Shown piece by piece: positions 26,480-35,469 of a stretch of 64,000 nt of DNA. The position numbers were made by a program, and so were the translations under genes. Each line of letters begins with the position of its first letter. The first letter of the stretch is position 1. The notes under the pieces are model-generated. The model searched no databases. It was not told the origin of the DNA and worked only from the letters and a program-made list of their open reading frames with translations. This DNA is from Geomonas sp. RF6 (GTDB lineage Bacteria; Desulfobacterota; Desulfuromonadia; Geobacterales; Geobacteraceae): positions 1-64,000 of the forward strand of contig NZ_CP087999.1 in the NCBI RefSeq assembly GCF_021044625.1. Direction: 5' to 3'.

Positions 26480-26843
26480 CGAAGCCTTACGTTCCTCCCT
26501 TTGCGAAGTTCATCCCGGAATTTTGGGGAGCGTGGCCACGAAGCACTGCAGAAGGCCTAACGTTCCCCCCTTTGCGAAGGGGGGGCAGGGGGGATTTGAT
26601 CTTTTCGGCATCTGAATCTCCCCGAGAACCGCAGCGCTGCGTCCACTACCTCGTCAGAAAGGAGTGCTGCGGCAGCATAGAACGACATAGGGCCCGCCGG
26701 TTTCTGGAGGGTTGAACGTCGTATGGCCAGACCACCCCAAATCCCCCCTGTCCCCCAAAGGGGGGAACGCGAGGTCTCCTCCTGCGCTTCGTGGCTCCTC
26801 GTTCCCAGGAATTCGCGGATGAGCCTTTGCAGAGGGGGGAACC
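26480..26843. repeat. Family A palindromic repeats
   Basis: The ~600-base gap before the hybrid kinase gene has no convincing gene. Copies of the CCCCCCTTTGCGAAGG unit lie at about 26480-26532 and 26534-26598, and an inverted copy at 26737-26843 (AAATCCCCCCTGTCCCCC, GAACGCGAGGTCT, CAGGAATTCGCGGATGAG). Confidence 0.7.
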
Positions 26844-26908
26844 AATAGCCTCGCATACTCCTTTACAGCGCTGAACTCAGCTTCCCGGGACTCTCGTTAT
26901 CAACCTTT

Positions 26909-29023
26909 TTAGGCAATGCCTGCGGCGGCCCGGAAGAGGGCGAAGGCGTCGATGAGCTGCCGGTACAGACCCGGGAGCTCCGGGAGGACCCCTTTTCTCG
27001 CCAGGTGCTCCATCCTCCCGGCGACCTCGGCGATGGAGGGGGCGGAGACATTGGCGGCGGACCCGGCGATGGTGTGGGCGCGGAAGCAAACCACTGCGGC
27101 GTCCCCAGCCGCGATGGCAGCTTCTAGAGGAGCCAGTTGCTCCATCGCCCCATCCAGAAACATCTGCAGGAGGGTGTCAGCGTAATCTTCAGCACCCTCC
27201 AGGCGGCAGAGGAACTCGGCCCGGTTAAACGCCTGCGACAGGTCCGGAGCTGCGCCATCCGCCGCTCCCCCCTGCGCCGCCACTTTCAGAATGACCTCCG
27301 ATACATCCCCTTCCCGCACGGGCTTGGAGATGTAGCTGTCCATTCCCGCCTCGCGGCACATGGCGACATCCTCCCTCATGGCGTTGGCGGTCATGGCGCA
27401 GATATGCACCGGCCGCCCCCCCTGCTCCTCCCTGCGGATCTCCCTGGCTGCCGCAAGGCCGTCCATGACCGGCATCTGCACGTCCATGAAGATGAGGTCG
27501 TAGCCGCCGTGCTGCCACTTTTCCACCGCCTCCTTTCCGTCGACGGCGAACTCCACCGCGTGACGCCCGCTCTTTTCGACGAGCTTCGAGGTGATGAGCC
27601 GGTTTAGCGGGACGTCGTCCACCACAAGGATCCGCAAGTCTCTGACAGCCTTCGCCACGGTTGTCTCTCCCGACTTTGTGGCGGGGATCGCTCCCTTCTG
27701 CGCCAGGGGGAGCGGGATGGCGAAGGAGAAGACGCTCCCCTCCCCTACCCGGCTCTCTACCGAGATCTCTCCCCCCATGAGCTCCACGAGGCTCTTGCTG
27801 ATGGTAAGGCCGAGACCGGTTCCGCCGTACAGCCTGGTGGTAGAGCTGTCGGCCTGAGAGAAGGACTCGAAGATCCGCCCGACCGCCTCCGGGGGAATCC
27901 CGATTCCCGTGTCGGAGACCGAGAGACGTACCGTCACCGTATCCGCGTTCCGGCTTTGCACCTCGCATCGGACGGAGACGGTCCCGCGCTCGGTGAACTT
28001 GAGAGCATTCCCCACCAGGTTTGACAGGACCTGCCCGATGCGCACCTGGTCACCGACCACCCACTGGGGGAGGTCGAGCCCCGCCTGCAGCGTCACCGGT
28101 ACCCCGCTCTGGCGCCCACGCAGCACGAAGGTCGCAAGGGATCGATCGAGGAGATCGTTCAGATCGAAGGGAACCGCCTCAAGGGTGACCTTTCCGGCCT
28201 CGATCTTCGAGATATCGAGGATCTCGTTGATGATGGTGAGGAGGTTTTCCGCGGAGCCGGAGAGCGCCTTCACGAAGTAGCGCTGCTCGTCGTCCAGCGG
28301 AGTGTCCATCATGAGGCGCGCCACCCCCATGATCCCGTTCATTGGGGTGCGTATCTCGTGGCTCATGTTGGCGAGGAAGACGCTCTTTGCGGCGGTCGCT
28401 TCCTCGGCGCGTAGGAGCGCCGCCTCCAGCTCCGTGGTGCGCTGCTGCACCTTCAGCTCCAAGCCGTGGGAATGCTCCCGGAGCATCTCGTAGAGCTCCG
28501 AGTTTTCCACCGCATAAGCCGTGGTGATGAGGACGCTGCTCAGGGCGTTCAGGGTCCAGACCTCGGCGCGCAGGTGGCTTCCGGGAAGGATTCCCACGAA
28601 GATGCCGCGGATGCGCGCATTGGTTGCGACAACGTGCAGGACGAGGGTGTCCCTTCCCGAAACGGTGGGGACGACGACGGGGTGGTTCTGGTTCAGCGCC
28701 CAGGCGAAGGTGCCGTCGGCGATCTTCGCGTCGACCTCCTCCCCGATGGCGCCCCCGGCTGCCTCAGGCTCGCAGACGGTGAGGGTGAAGAAGGCGTCCT
28801 CCCCGGTGCCGTAGACCGCCATGGCATCGAAGGGGACGAGCCTCCTCATCTGCCCGAACATCGCCCTCAGCACCCAGGTCGGATCGCTGTCGCGGTAGAT
28901 GTCGCTTTGGAGCTCGCTGCAGGCGGTGAGGACATCGAGCGTTCGCGCATAGTTCAGGTTCGTCTCCTCCAGGAAGCTCACCCTCTCCAGGAGCCGCTGG
29001 ATTTCCCTCTCCGCCTCACTCAT
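26909..29023 (-). CDS. Hybrid histidine kinase (GAF-HisKA-HATPase-receiver-Hpt)
   Basis: 704 residues from the ATG at 29023, which lies inside the end of the HDOD gene (overlap ATGAGTGA). No membrane segment, so cytoplasmic. Order: short coiled coil (1-35), GAF-like sensor (~40-175), HisKA with [13 protein letters not shown] (His ~222), HATPase_c ([18 protein letters not shown]), receiver (VVDD, acceptor Asp ~514 in [12 protein letters not shown]), C-terminal Hpt ([12 protein letters not shown], His ~650). The Hpt Lys that usually follows (HxxKG) is Ala here. BarA/ArcB-like phosphorelay layout with an unknown input. Operon with the HDOD protein and a small upstream protein. Confidence 0.93.
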   Translation of the reverse strand: MSEAEREIQRLLERVSFLEETNLNYARTLDVLTACSELQSDIYRDSDPTWVLRAMFGQMRRLVPFDAMAVYGTGEDAFFTLTVCEPEAAGGAIGEEVDAKIADGTFAWALNQNHPVVVPTVSGRDTLVLHVVATNARIRGIFVGILPGSHLRAEVWTLNALSSVLITTAYAVENSELYEMLREHSHGLELKVQQRTTELEAALLRAEEATAAKSVFLANMSHEIRTPMNGIMGVARLMMDTPLDDEQRYFVKALSGSAENLLTIINEILDISKIEAGKVTLEAVPFDLNDLLDRSLATFVLRGRQSGVPVTLQAGLDLPQWVVGDQVRIGQVLSNLVGNALKFTERGTVSVRCEVQSRNADTVTVRLSVSDTGIGIPPEAVGRIFESFSQADSSTTRLYGGTGLGLTISKSLVELMGGEISVESRVGEGSVFSFAIPLPLAQKGAIPATKSGETTVAKAVRDLRILVVDDVPLNRLITSKLVEKSGRHAVEFAVDGKEAVEKWQHGGYDLIFMDVQMPVMDGLAAAREIRREEQGGRPVHICAMTANAMREDVAMCREAGMDSYISKPVREGDVSEVILKVAAQGGAADGAAPDLSQAFNRAEFLCRLEGAEDYADTLLQMFLDGAMEQLAPLEAAIAAGDAAVVCFRAHTIAGSAANVSAPSIAEVAGRMEHLARKGVLPELPGLYRQLIDAFALFRAAAGIA

Positions 29024-29888
29024 GGGATTCGCTCCCCACAAGGACCGAAATCGTCTGGTCGTACATCCCGTCGACCTGCTTCACCAGCGACGGAAGGAAA
29101 AAGGGGGAGATCTTCAGCCCCTCCCACACCGTCGCATCGAGCTCGGGAACGAATATTTCGCCGCTGCTGCCGAGCTCGAGGGCATGGGCGATGATGTCGG
29201 CGAAGTGGAGAATGGAGGCTTCCCGGGGGTACTGCCCCGCACTGCGGCAGGAGTGATGGCACGCCACCGGCTCCGCCACACCCGGCGGGATCTTCCAGTG
29301 CCGCAGGAGCGCCCCGGCCACATCGGCATGGGTGAAGGAAAGAAGCTCCGTCTCCGCCTTGTGCAGCAGAGTCCCCGTCGCCCTGCACCTCTCCAGGAGC
29401 TCCAGGGCGAGCTCCGGGATGCGGACGTACATGACCAGGCGGCCGATGTCGTGGAGTATCCCCGCCACGAAGAAGCGCTCAAGGTTCGCCTCCCTCTGCG
29501 TGGTGGCAAGGATGCGCGCGGCGAGACCGGTGGCGATGGAGTGGCGCCAAAACTGCTCCATGTTCACCAGATCCTCGGGGATGCCGGTGAAGACGTCCAT
29601 CACAGAGAGAGCGAGGGCGAGGTCGCGCACCTGCTGCACGCCGATGATGGTGACCGCCTTCGTTATGGTGTCGATCCTGGAGAAGTAGCCAAAGAGGGGG
29701 CTGTTGGCGAGCTTCAGGATGCGCGCGGTCAGCCCCTGGTCTTCCGAGATGACCTTTGCCACGTCTCCGATGGAGCTGCGGGGGTGGTCCATGACCTCGG
29801 AGAGCTGCGAATAGAACATCGGGAGGGAGTGGATGGTGGAGATGTCCTGTACGATGATTTCGGCGGAGAGATGCTTGTCAGGACGCAC
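29016..29888 (-). CDS. HDOD domain signalling protein
   Basis: 290 residues. An HDOD domain fills residues ~15-210 ([54 protein letters not shown]). HDOD proteins are HD-related, usually without hydrolase activity, and act in signalling and regulation. Starts at a GTG overlapping the upstream gene's stop by 11 bases and overlaps the kinase gene downstream, so the three are translationally coupled. Confidence 0.92.
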   Translation of the reverse strand: MRPDKHLSAEIIVQDISTIHSLPMFYSQLSEVMDHPRSSIGDVAKVISEDQGLTARILKLANSPLFGYFSRIDTITKAVTIIGVQQVRDLALALSVMDVFTGIPEDLVNMEQFWRHSIATGLAARILATTQREANLERFFVAGILHDIGRLVMYVRIPELALELLERCRATGTLLHKAETELLSFTHADVAGALLRHWKIPPGVAEPVACHHSCRSAGQYPREASILHFADIIAHALELGSSGEIFVPELDATVWEGLKISPFFLPSLVKQVDGMYDQTISVLVGSESHE

Positions 29889-30222
29889 GGGCAGCCCTCC
29901 TCAGGACGCAGATGCGCATCAGCTCCTTCACCGCCGGGTGCTCCGGGTCGTTGTGCAGGAAAAGGCGCTCCACCTCCTCCCGCGCGGCATGAAGGACCTC
30001 TGGGGGAAAGTCCTCGCCCCCCTGAGGCACAGGTACCTCACCGTCGCCATCGGCGTCGCATGCCACCTCGGCCTCCAGCACCCCCCACATGCGCAGGATG
30101 GAGAAGTGCTTTTCAGTGAGTGTGCAACCGGCGGGGAGGAGCATCCTGCCGCTGCGGTCGCAGACGTTCTGGCTCACCACCATTCCCGGTACCAGGTTGT
30201 CGATATGCACCAGTGCCACCAA
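29878..30222 (-). CDS. Small HDOD/HD-GYP-associated protein (114 aa)
   Basis: 114 residues, cytoplasmic. The first half (HIDNLVPGMVVSQNVCDRSGRMLLPAGCTLTEKHFSIL-WGV) resembles the N-terminal module that often precedes HD-GYP or HDOD domains, here as a free-standing protein. The second half is a helix with an acidic region. First gene of the kinase operon. Function unknown, probably a regulatory partner of the HDOD protein it overlaps. Confidence 0.8.
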   Translation of the reverse strand: MVALVHIDNLVPGMVVSQNVCDRSGRMLLPAGCTLTEKHFSILRMWGVLEAEVACDADGDGEVPVPQGGEDFPPEVLHAAREEVERLFLHNDPEHPAVKELMRICVLRRAARAS

Positions 30223-30512
30223 TCCTCCTATTCCAGCATAAAGCGGGGGTTTGAGATGGTGACAGTATCGACAGATTAGGATGATGCCTTTAGCGGTATT
30301 ATTAAAGACGACGGGGTCTGGCAGGAGTCGGAGGCGGCGTGGGGCGGGTTGGCGTGGCGGCAGGGCTCAGGACCGTCACGGCCGTTTGCCCTGTGGCACT
30401 ATTTCCACCTTGACCGAATGGTGCAGAAAAATATAAACCTGCTCTCCAGCAGCTGTCAGGTTAACACTTCGAGCGTACCGGCTGCGTTACACCATCCCGG
30501 AGTTTCTATTTT
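30223..30512. other. Divergent intergenic region
   Basis: 290 bases between the HDOD operon and the glycosyltransferase, which point away from each other. It must hold both promoters, but no clear consensus pair was picked. Confidence 0.4.
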
Positions 30513-31520
30513 ATGTCCCAGCCCCGCATCTCCGTCCTCATGCCGGTTCGCAACGAGGAGCGCTACCTCGAGCAGGCGCTCGATTCCCTCTTTCGTCAGA
30601 CCCTCTCCGATTGGGAGCTTGTCGCCGTTGACGACGGCTCCACCGACGCGACCCCCGCCATCCTCGCCCAGGCGGCAAGAGGGGACGAGCGGGTGAAGGT
30701 CGTGCGCCTCCAGGGGGACGGGCTCGTTCCTGCGCTGAACGCCGGGCTCGAGGCGTGCCGCGCACCGCTCCTCGCCCGCATGGATGGCGACGACATATGC
30801 CACCCCCGTCGGTTCGAAAGGCAGGCGGCGTACCTGGAGCTGCACCACGGGGTCGGACTCGTCGCCTCCAACTTCCGGCACTTCCCGAGGCCGACACTTC
30901 AGCGCGGCATGATCGGCTACGAGAAGTGGCAAAACTCCCTCTCCGATCATGCGCTGATTTGTCGGGACCTCTTCGTCGAATCCCCCTTTGTCCATCCAAG
31001 TGTGATGACGCGTCGTGAAGTCGTGGAGGAAGTCGGCGGCTACCGAGACGCCGGGTGGGCGGAGGATTACGACCTGTGGCTGAGGATGGCGGCCGCCGGG
31101 GTTCGGTTCGGGCGCCTCCCCGAGACGCTCTTTTTCTGGCGCGATCACCCGGAGCGGGAGACGCGAACGAGCGGAGCGTATGCCGCCGAAGCCATGCGCC
31201 GTTGCAAGCTGCACCACCTGCGCCGCGGCTTCCTGCAAGGGGTCACGGAGGTAGTGATGGCGGGCGCGGGGCGGGAAGCGCGGGCGTGGCAACGTCTGCT
31301 GGCGGCCGAGGGAGTGAAAGTGTGCCACTGGCTGGACGTGGACCCACGAAAGATCGGCCGGATCCTGCACGGCGCACCGGTCTCTCATTCCATGGATGCG
31401 GATGTCGCGGGAAGAAAAATGGTAGTCGCGATCGGCGTGCGCGACGGGCGGGAGGAATTCCGCAAGACCGCGCAAATGCGCCGGTGGCGGGAAGGTATCG
31501 ATTACACCTGCGTCGCGTAG
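30513..31520 (+). CDS. Family 2 glycosyltransferase with C-terminal Rossmann-like domain
   Basis: 335 residues. The GT-A catalytic domain (1-~225) has RISVLMPVRNEERYLEQALDSL, LVAVDDGSTD, and the metal-binding LARMDGDD (DxD), then a GGYRDAGWAEDYDLWLRM acceptor-site motif. The last ~100 residues form a small nucleotide-binding-like domain (VMAGAGREARAWQRLLAAEG, VDPRKIGRILHGAPV). Such fusions occur in polysaccharide or glycoprotein synthesis, but no such genes lie next to it. The upstream GGAG is 11 bases from the ATG. Confidence 0.92.
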   Translation: MSQPRISVLMPVRNEERYLEQALDSLFRQTLSDWELVAVDDGSTDATPAILAQAARGDERVKVVRLQGDGLVPALNAGLEACRAPLLARMDGDDICHPRRFERQAAYLELHHGVGLVASNFRHFPRPTLQRGMIGYEKWQNSLSDHALICRDLFVESPFVHPSVMTRREVVEEVGGYRDAGWAEDYDLWLRMAAAGVRFGRLPETLFFWRDHPERETRTSGAYAAEAMRRCKLHHLRRGFLQGVTEVVMAGAGREARAWQRLLAAEGVKVCHWLDVDPRKIGRILHGAPVSHSMDADVAGRKMVVAIGVRDGREEFRKTAQMRRWREGIDYTCVA

Positions 31521-31550
31521 GACGGAGTGAGCAGGAGCTGTCACCGTAAT

Positions 31551-31763
31551 CTATGGCGGCTGCGCCGCCACCGCAGGGAGGGATGCCTACGCTCCAGCGC
31601 GACGGCCACCTTTCGGTGCAGACGGCGCACGTCCCCCGCAAGGTCCGGATGGGGTTCAGCCTCGGGTGTCCATGTAGGCCGGGATAAGCCGTCAGGCGTT
31701 CCCGGCAGTCCACCACCGACGCAGCCGCCGCCAGCGCATGCCGGAAACGCTACCGCTTATTCC
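31551..31763. repeat. Direct repeat family D, copy 1
   Basis: Starts CTATGGCGGCTGCGCCGCC, passes through GGATGCCTACGCTCCAGCGC and TTTCGGTGCAGACGGC, then CATGTAGGCCGGGATAAGCC, and ends CGGAAACGCTACCGCTTATTC. The copy at 31903-32119 is nearly identical. The start of the unit is shared with repeat family B. No gene is seen in 31521-32160. Confidence 0.85.
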
Positions 31764-31902
31764 GCCTTGCGAGTGTCGGCGACGGCGGCCTTTCGGTGCA
31801 GACGGCACCACGTCCCCTCCCTTTCAAGGGGAGGGACAGGGTGGGGATCGGGTTCGGCGGGCATTGGAGAACGACGCCACCGTTGCCGCCTCATCAAGAT
31901 AC

Positions 31903-32119
31903 CTATGGCGGCTGCGCCGCCACCGCAGGCAGGGATGCCTACGCTCCAGCGCGACGGCCACCTTTCGGTGCAGACGGCACCACGTCCCCTCCGCAAGGTG
32001 CGGACATGGTCGAGCCTCAGGTGTCCATGTAGGCCGGGATAAGCCGCCAGGCGTTCCCGGCGGTCCACCACCCACGCAGCCGCCACCAGCGCATGCCGGA
32101 AACGCTACCGCTTATTCCG
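31903..32119. repeat. Direct repeat family D, copy 2
   Basis: Second copy of the ~215-base unit, 352 bases after the first, in the same orientation. Between the copies, near 31817-31850, there is a half copy of the family C repeat (CCCCTCCCTTTCAAGGGGAGGG). Confidence 0.85.
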
Positions 32120-32170
32120 GCCTACAAATACAACCCGTCACAAAATCCTTCACCTTCACCTCCCTCATTT

Positions 32171-32212
32171 TTGACCTGAGTCAAAGACTCTCCTTCAAAC
32201 CACCGTTATCAT
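32171..32212 (+). promoter_or_regulatory. FNR/HcpR-type site and promoter of nrfHA
   Basis: A perfect palindrome TTGAC-CTGA-GTCAA lies at 32171-32184. It matches the TTGAC-N4-GTCAA class of sites used by HcpR/DNR and is close to FNR/CRP sites. A TATCAT -10 box lies at 32207-32212. The site centre would be about 41.5 bases before a start at ~32219, the geometry of a class II activated promoter. A ~130-base leader follows. Confidence 0.7.
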
Positions 32213-32351
32213 CCTGACTGCCTAACCTGCACGTCTCGCTACGCCCCCGGTTTCATTCCCTTTTTCAGCACCGACAGGCGATCCAAGAGGCAATCCCGAG
32301 CTACGGCTCGTGCGGGGAAGTGCGCCCCTTTTTCTGCTGCAAGGAGTCCAC

Positions 32352-32819
32352 ATGCATCTCCCGACAATCAAACACCCCTGGAAGGCACTCGCCCTTGCTC
32401 TTCTCGTTGCCACCGCGGCTGCGCTCTTTGTCGCCATCGGCCCGCCGCAGCTCCTCGCAAAATCGGAGTCCCCCGATTTCTGCGCCAGCTGCCACGTGAT
32501 GGAGGAGGAGCACACCGCCTGGAGGCATGCCGGGGCTCATCGTCGCCTGCGCTGCGTCGACTGTCACCTTCCCGGCGGCAATCCGGTCGAGCACTACATC
32601 TGGAAATCAATTGACGGCATGAAGGATGTGGTGAGTTTCCACTCCGGCAGGGTGCCGGAGAGAATTACCCTCTCCGAGCACGGCACGGAGGTGGTGCAGA
32701 AAAACTGCATCCGCTGCCACCAGCAGACGATCTCACGGATGGACACCACAAGACGCTGCTGGGGATGCCACAGACAGTTGAGCCACCGTCTCACCGGCAG
32801 CCGAGGCACGAGGTTGTAA
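32352..32819 (+). CDS. nrfH: Cytochrome c nitrite reductase small subunit NrfH
   Basis: 155 residues. One N-terminal membrane anchor (ALALALLVATAAALFVAI) and four CxxCH haem sites: CASCH, CVDCH, CIRCH and CWGCH. NrfH takes electrons from menaquinol and passes them to NrfA for six-electron reduction of nitrite to ammonium. The ATG at 32352 has AAGGAG ten bases upstream; an upstream in-frame ATG (32310) lacks a ribosome site. Followed by nrfA after 72 bases. Confidence 0.94.
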   Translation: MHLPTIKHPWKALALALLVATAAALFVAIGPPQLLAKSESPDFCASCHVMEEEHTAWRHAGAHRRLRCVDCHLPGGNPVEHYIWKSIDGMKDVVSFHSGRVPERITLSEHGTEVVQKNCIRCHQQTISRMDTTRRCWGCHRQLSHRLTGSRGTRL

Positions 32820-32891
32820 ATTTCGATCCGACGCCCGCGAGCCAGCTGGCGCCAGGCAGGAACAGCAAATACCGATGAAACTGGAGAGAAG

Positions 32892-34349
32892 ATGATGAAG
32901 CATCGAATGATGAAAGGGTTTGCAGCCGTCGCTCTCGCAGCGCTCGCGACAGTCGGCGCGGGATGTGCGCCGAAGAAGGCGGAGCCGGTGCGCACCAGCG
33001 AGATCCCCGCGGGAACCGTTGAGCCCGCGGAGTGGGGGAAAGTCTATCCGGCTGAGTACGAGCTGTGGAAGAAGACTGCAGAGGGGACCCCCGCGGGGAA
33101 GAGCAAGTACAAGAAGGGCTCGGACGAGGGTGGGCATCGCCCGGACAAGCTCGACGAGTTTCCCTTCCTGGCGCTGCTGTACAACGGATGGGCGATGGGT
33201 TCGGAGTACAGCGAGCCGCGCGGCCATGTGCACATGCTGAAGGACCAGCAGGAGGTCGATCCGGGGCGCTACAAGGCAGGGGGCACCTGCCTCACCTGCA
33301 AGACTCCTTACGCGCCGAAGCTGCAAAAGGAGCTTGGCGGCTCCTACTTCAAAGATCCGTACGCACAGGTTCTCTCCAAGATCCCCAAGGAGCATCAGCT
33401 TCTCGGCGTGACCTGCATCGACTGTCACAACGAAAAGGACCTGAACCTGAAGCTCTCCCGCGGCTTCACCCTCGGGAAGGCGCTGGCCATGCTCGGCAAA
33501 GATGAAGCGAGCCTCACCCAGCAGGACAAGCGCAGCCTCGTCTGCGCCCAGTGCCACGTGACCTACTCGATCCCCAAAGACGGGGAGATGAAGTCCACGG
33601 ATCTCTACTTCCCCTGGCAGGGGAGCAACTACGGGAAGATCACCATCGAGAAGATCATCAAGCAGCTCAGGAGCAATCCGGCCTACGGCGAGTGGACCCA
33701 AAGCGTGACCGGGTTCAAGCTCGGCTTCATCCGGCACCCGGAATTCGAGCTCTTCTCCAACAACAGCGTGCACTGGCAGGCCGCGGTCGCCTGCTCCGAC
33801 TGCCACATGCCGTACACGAAGGTGGGGACGCAGAAGGTGTCGGACCACCGTGTCATGAGCCCGCTGAAAAATGATCTGAAGGCGTGCCAGCAGTGCCACG
33901 CGGAGACCCCGGAATGGCTGCGCGGGCAGGTCATCGCCATCCAGGATCGCACCATGTCGAGCTTCATCCGTTCCGGTTATGCCACCGCCACCGTCGCGAA
34001 GCTCTTTGAGATGGCTAACAAGGCGAAGGCCGCAGGGAAAACAATCGACGAGGCGCTCTATGCACAGGCGAAGGATCACTACGAGGAGGCTTTCTACCGG
34101 GTTGTCTTCATCGGCGCCGAAAACTCCAGCGGGTTCCACAACCCGAGCGAGGCGCTGCGCATCCTCACCGACGCCGCAGGCCACTCCGGGAAGGCAGAGG
34201 CACTGCTGAGGCAGGCGCTGACGAAGGCGGGCGTCGAGGTGCCGATCAAGGTAGACCTGGAACTGGCGAAGTATCTCAACAACCGCGGCGCCAAAAAGCT
34301 CATGTTCCGCCCGCAGGACGAGATCAAGGATCCCCTCGCGGAGAAATAG
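32892..34349 (+). CDS. nrfA: Cytochrome c nitrite reductase NrfA (ammonia-forming)
   Basis: 485 residues, normal for NrfA. The N-terminus ends in ATVGAGC, a lipobox, so the protein is probably lipid-anchored. Five haems: the catalytic CxxCK (CLTCK) and four CxxCH (CIDCH, CAQCH, CSDCH, CQQCH). Distal haem ligands and the active-site KxxDxH-type region are suggested by TKVGTQKVSDHRVMSP. It reduces nitrite to ammonium on the outside of the cytoplasmic membrane. Operon with nrfH under a TTGAC-N4-GTCAA site. Confidence 0.96.
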   Translation: MMKHRMMKGFAAVALAALATVGAGCAPKKAEPVRTSEIPAGTVEPAEWGKVYPAEYELWKKTAEGTPAGKSKYKKGSDEGGHRPDKLDEFPFLALLYNGWAMGSEYSEPRGHVHMLKDQQEVDPGRYKAGGTCLTCKTPYAPKLQKELGGSYFKDPYAQVLSKIPKEHQLLGVTCIDCHNEKDLNLKLSRGFTLGKALAMLGKDEASLTQQDKRSLVCAQCHVTYSIPKDGEMKSTDLYFPWQGSNYGKITIEKIIKQLRSNPAYGEWTQSVTGFKLGFIRHPEFELFSNNSVHWQAAVACSDCHMPYTKVGTQKVSDHRVMSPLKNDLKACQQCHAETPEWLRGQVIAIQDRTMSSFIRSGYATATVAKLFEMANKAKAAGKTIDEALYAQAKDHYEEAFYRVVFIGAENSSGFHNPSEALRILTDAAGHSGKAEALLRQALTKAGVEVPIKVDLELAKYLNNRGAKKLMFRPQDEIKDPLAEK

Positions 34350-34388
34350 GTCGACGCACCTTCCGCACACTCTTTTCTTTGCCGACTG

Positions 34389-34420
34389 GCCCCACCCTCC
34401 CGCAGGGTGGGGCTTTTTTT
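34389..34420 (+). terminator. Terminator of nrfHA
   Basis: GCCCCACCCT-CCCGC-AGGGTGGGGC followed by seven T, 40 bases past the nrfA stop. Confidence 0.92.
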
Positions 34421-34460
34421 GTTCATCCGGGGATTACAGGGGACCGTAGCGGTACATTGC

Positions 34461-34608
34461 CACGAAGCACTGCAGAAGGCCCAACGTTCCCCCCTTTGCG
34501 AAGGTTCATCCGGGAATTCCAGGGGAGCGTGGGTCCATTGCCACGAAGCACTGCAGAAGGCCCAACGTTTCCCCCTTCGCAAAGGATCTTCCGGGAATTC
34601 TGGGGAAC
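34461..34608. repeat. Family A repeats, tandem pair
   Basis: Two direct copies, 34461-34527 and 34540-34608: CACGAAGCACTGCAGAAGGC, CCAACGTT, C-tract, GCGAAGG or GCAAAGG, then CCGGGAATTC and GGGGA-CG. An inverted copy follows at 34778-34845. Confidence 0.8.
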
Positions 34609-34634
34609 GCGCTACAAAGAATACGGGTGCCCCC

Positions 34635-34732
34635 ACGCTGGAGCGTAGGCATCTTGCCTGCGATGGCGGCGCAGCCGCCACAGACCGCGCGGCTGGCGCC
34701 GCGGTACAGGCTGGAAAGCCTGTGCTCCAGCG
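34635..34732. repeat. Composite palindrome, repeat family B
   Basis: A ~98-base unit bounded by CGCTGGAGC and GCTCCAGCG. Inside are nested palindromes: AGGCATCTTGCCT, GGCGGCGCAGCCGCC, CGGCTGGCGCCGCGG-type, and ACAGGCTGGAAAGCCTGT. Other copies: 47211-47307, 54281-54382, partial at 47067-47110 and 54143-54195. Confidence 0.8.
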
Positions 34733-34777
34733 CGGCGCCACTAGTGTCCCCTCACGTCAACGGAAGCGACCGGGCTG

Positions 34778-34845
34778 AATTCTCGGAATTCCCGGATGAG
34801 CCTTCGCAAAGGGGGGACGCGAGGCCTCGTGCGGCGCTTCAGCGA
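34778..34845. repeat. Family A repeat, inverted copy
   Basis: GAATTCCCGGATGAGCCTTC, GCAAAGGGGGG, ACGCGAGGCCTCGTGCGGCG. The stretch 34850-35010 then holds a CTTATCCCGGCCTACATGGA segment like that in family D. No gene is seen in 34421-35014. Confidence 0.75.
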
Positions 34846-35014
34846 AACAGACCGTTCTCCGCAATCGCGGACGAGCCTTTTTGGGAATGGACCGCCGGGA
34901 ACGCCTCCGGCTTATCCCGGCCTACATGGAGGCTGCGAGGAATCGAGGCAAGCGGAGCGTGTCCGGCATAAGCTGAATGTGCACTATCCGCATTAGGATA
35001 CGCCAAAAATTCGC

Positions 35015-35043
35015 TTGACTGCATCCGCATAGGCGGATACATT
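35015..35043 (+). promoter_or_regulatory. Promoter and operator of the ars-hgc operon
   Basis: -35 TTGACT (35015-35020), 17-base spacer, -10 TACATT (35038-35043). The inverted repeat ATCCGC-ATAG-GCGGAT (35023-35038) lies inside the spacer and touches the -10, the expected place for an ArsR repressor. A related half (TATCCGCATTAGGATA) lies at 34985-35000. The -10 ends six bases before the arsR ATG, so transcription should start at or next to the start codon. Confidence 0.8.
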
Positions 35044-35049
35044 AGCAGC

Positions 35050-35388
35050 ATGAAAAAACACGCTTCCCTCTTCAAGGCCCTTTCCGATGAAACCCGCCTC
35101 CGCATCCTGGCGCTCCTGCTATCCGAAGGAGAGCTCTGCGTCTGCGACATAATTGCAGCACTGAACTTGCCGCAGTCGACGGTCTCGCGACACCTTGCTC
35201 ACCTGCGGAACACGGAGCTGGTCAACGACCGGCGCTGCGGATTGTGGATTTACTACTCCATCAATGAAGAGAACGAGTCGAAACAGGAGCTGGTTTCCCT
35301 TCTGAAAAAGCAGCTTGTTGACACGGACGTTGCCGCTGCCGATCGGGAAATTCTTGCTGCTCGAGCTGCACAGAACCGCTGCGCGTAG
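35050..35388 (+). CDS. arsR: ArsR-family arsenical-responsive repressor
   Basis: 112 residues, winged helix. ALSDETRLRILALLL, the metalloid-binding ELCVCDI (Cys-x-Cys near the start of helix 3/4), and the recognition helix LPQSTVSRHLAHL are all visible. It should release DNA on binding As(III) or Sb(III), and possibly Hg(II). First gene of the seven-gene operon that ends at the terminator at 40166. No Shine-Dalgarno precedes the ATG; with the promoter so close, the mRNA is probably leaderless. Confidence 0.93.
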   Translation: MKKHASLFKALSDETRLRILALLLSEGELCVCDIIAALNLPQSTVSRHLAHLRNTELVNDRRCGLWIYYSINEENESKQELVSLLKKQLVDTDVAAADREILAARAAQNRCA

Positions 35389-35469
35389 CCACCTGCACAC
35401 GACTCGACATGCTGCACATGCTGGAACTAACGGGCCCATGCCCATAAAAACACGTCACGGAGGCTACAG

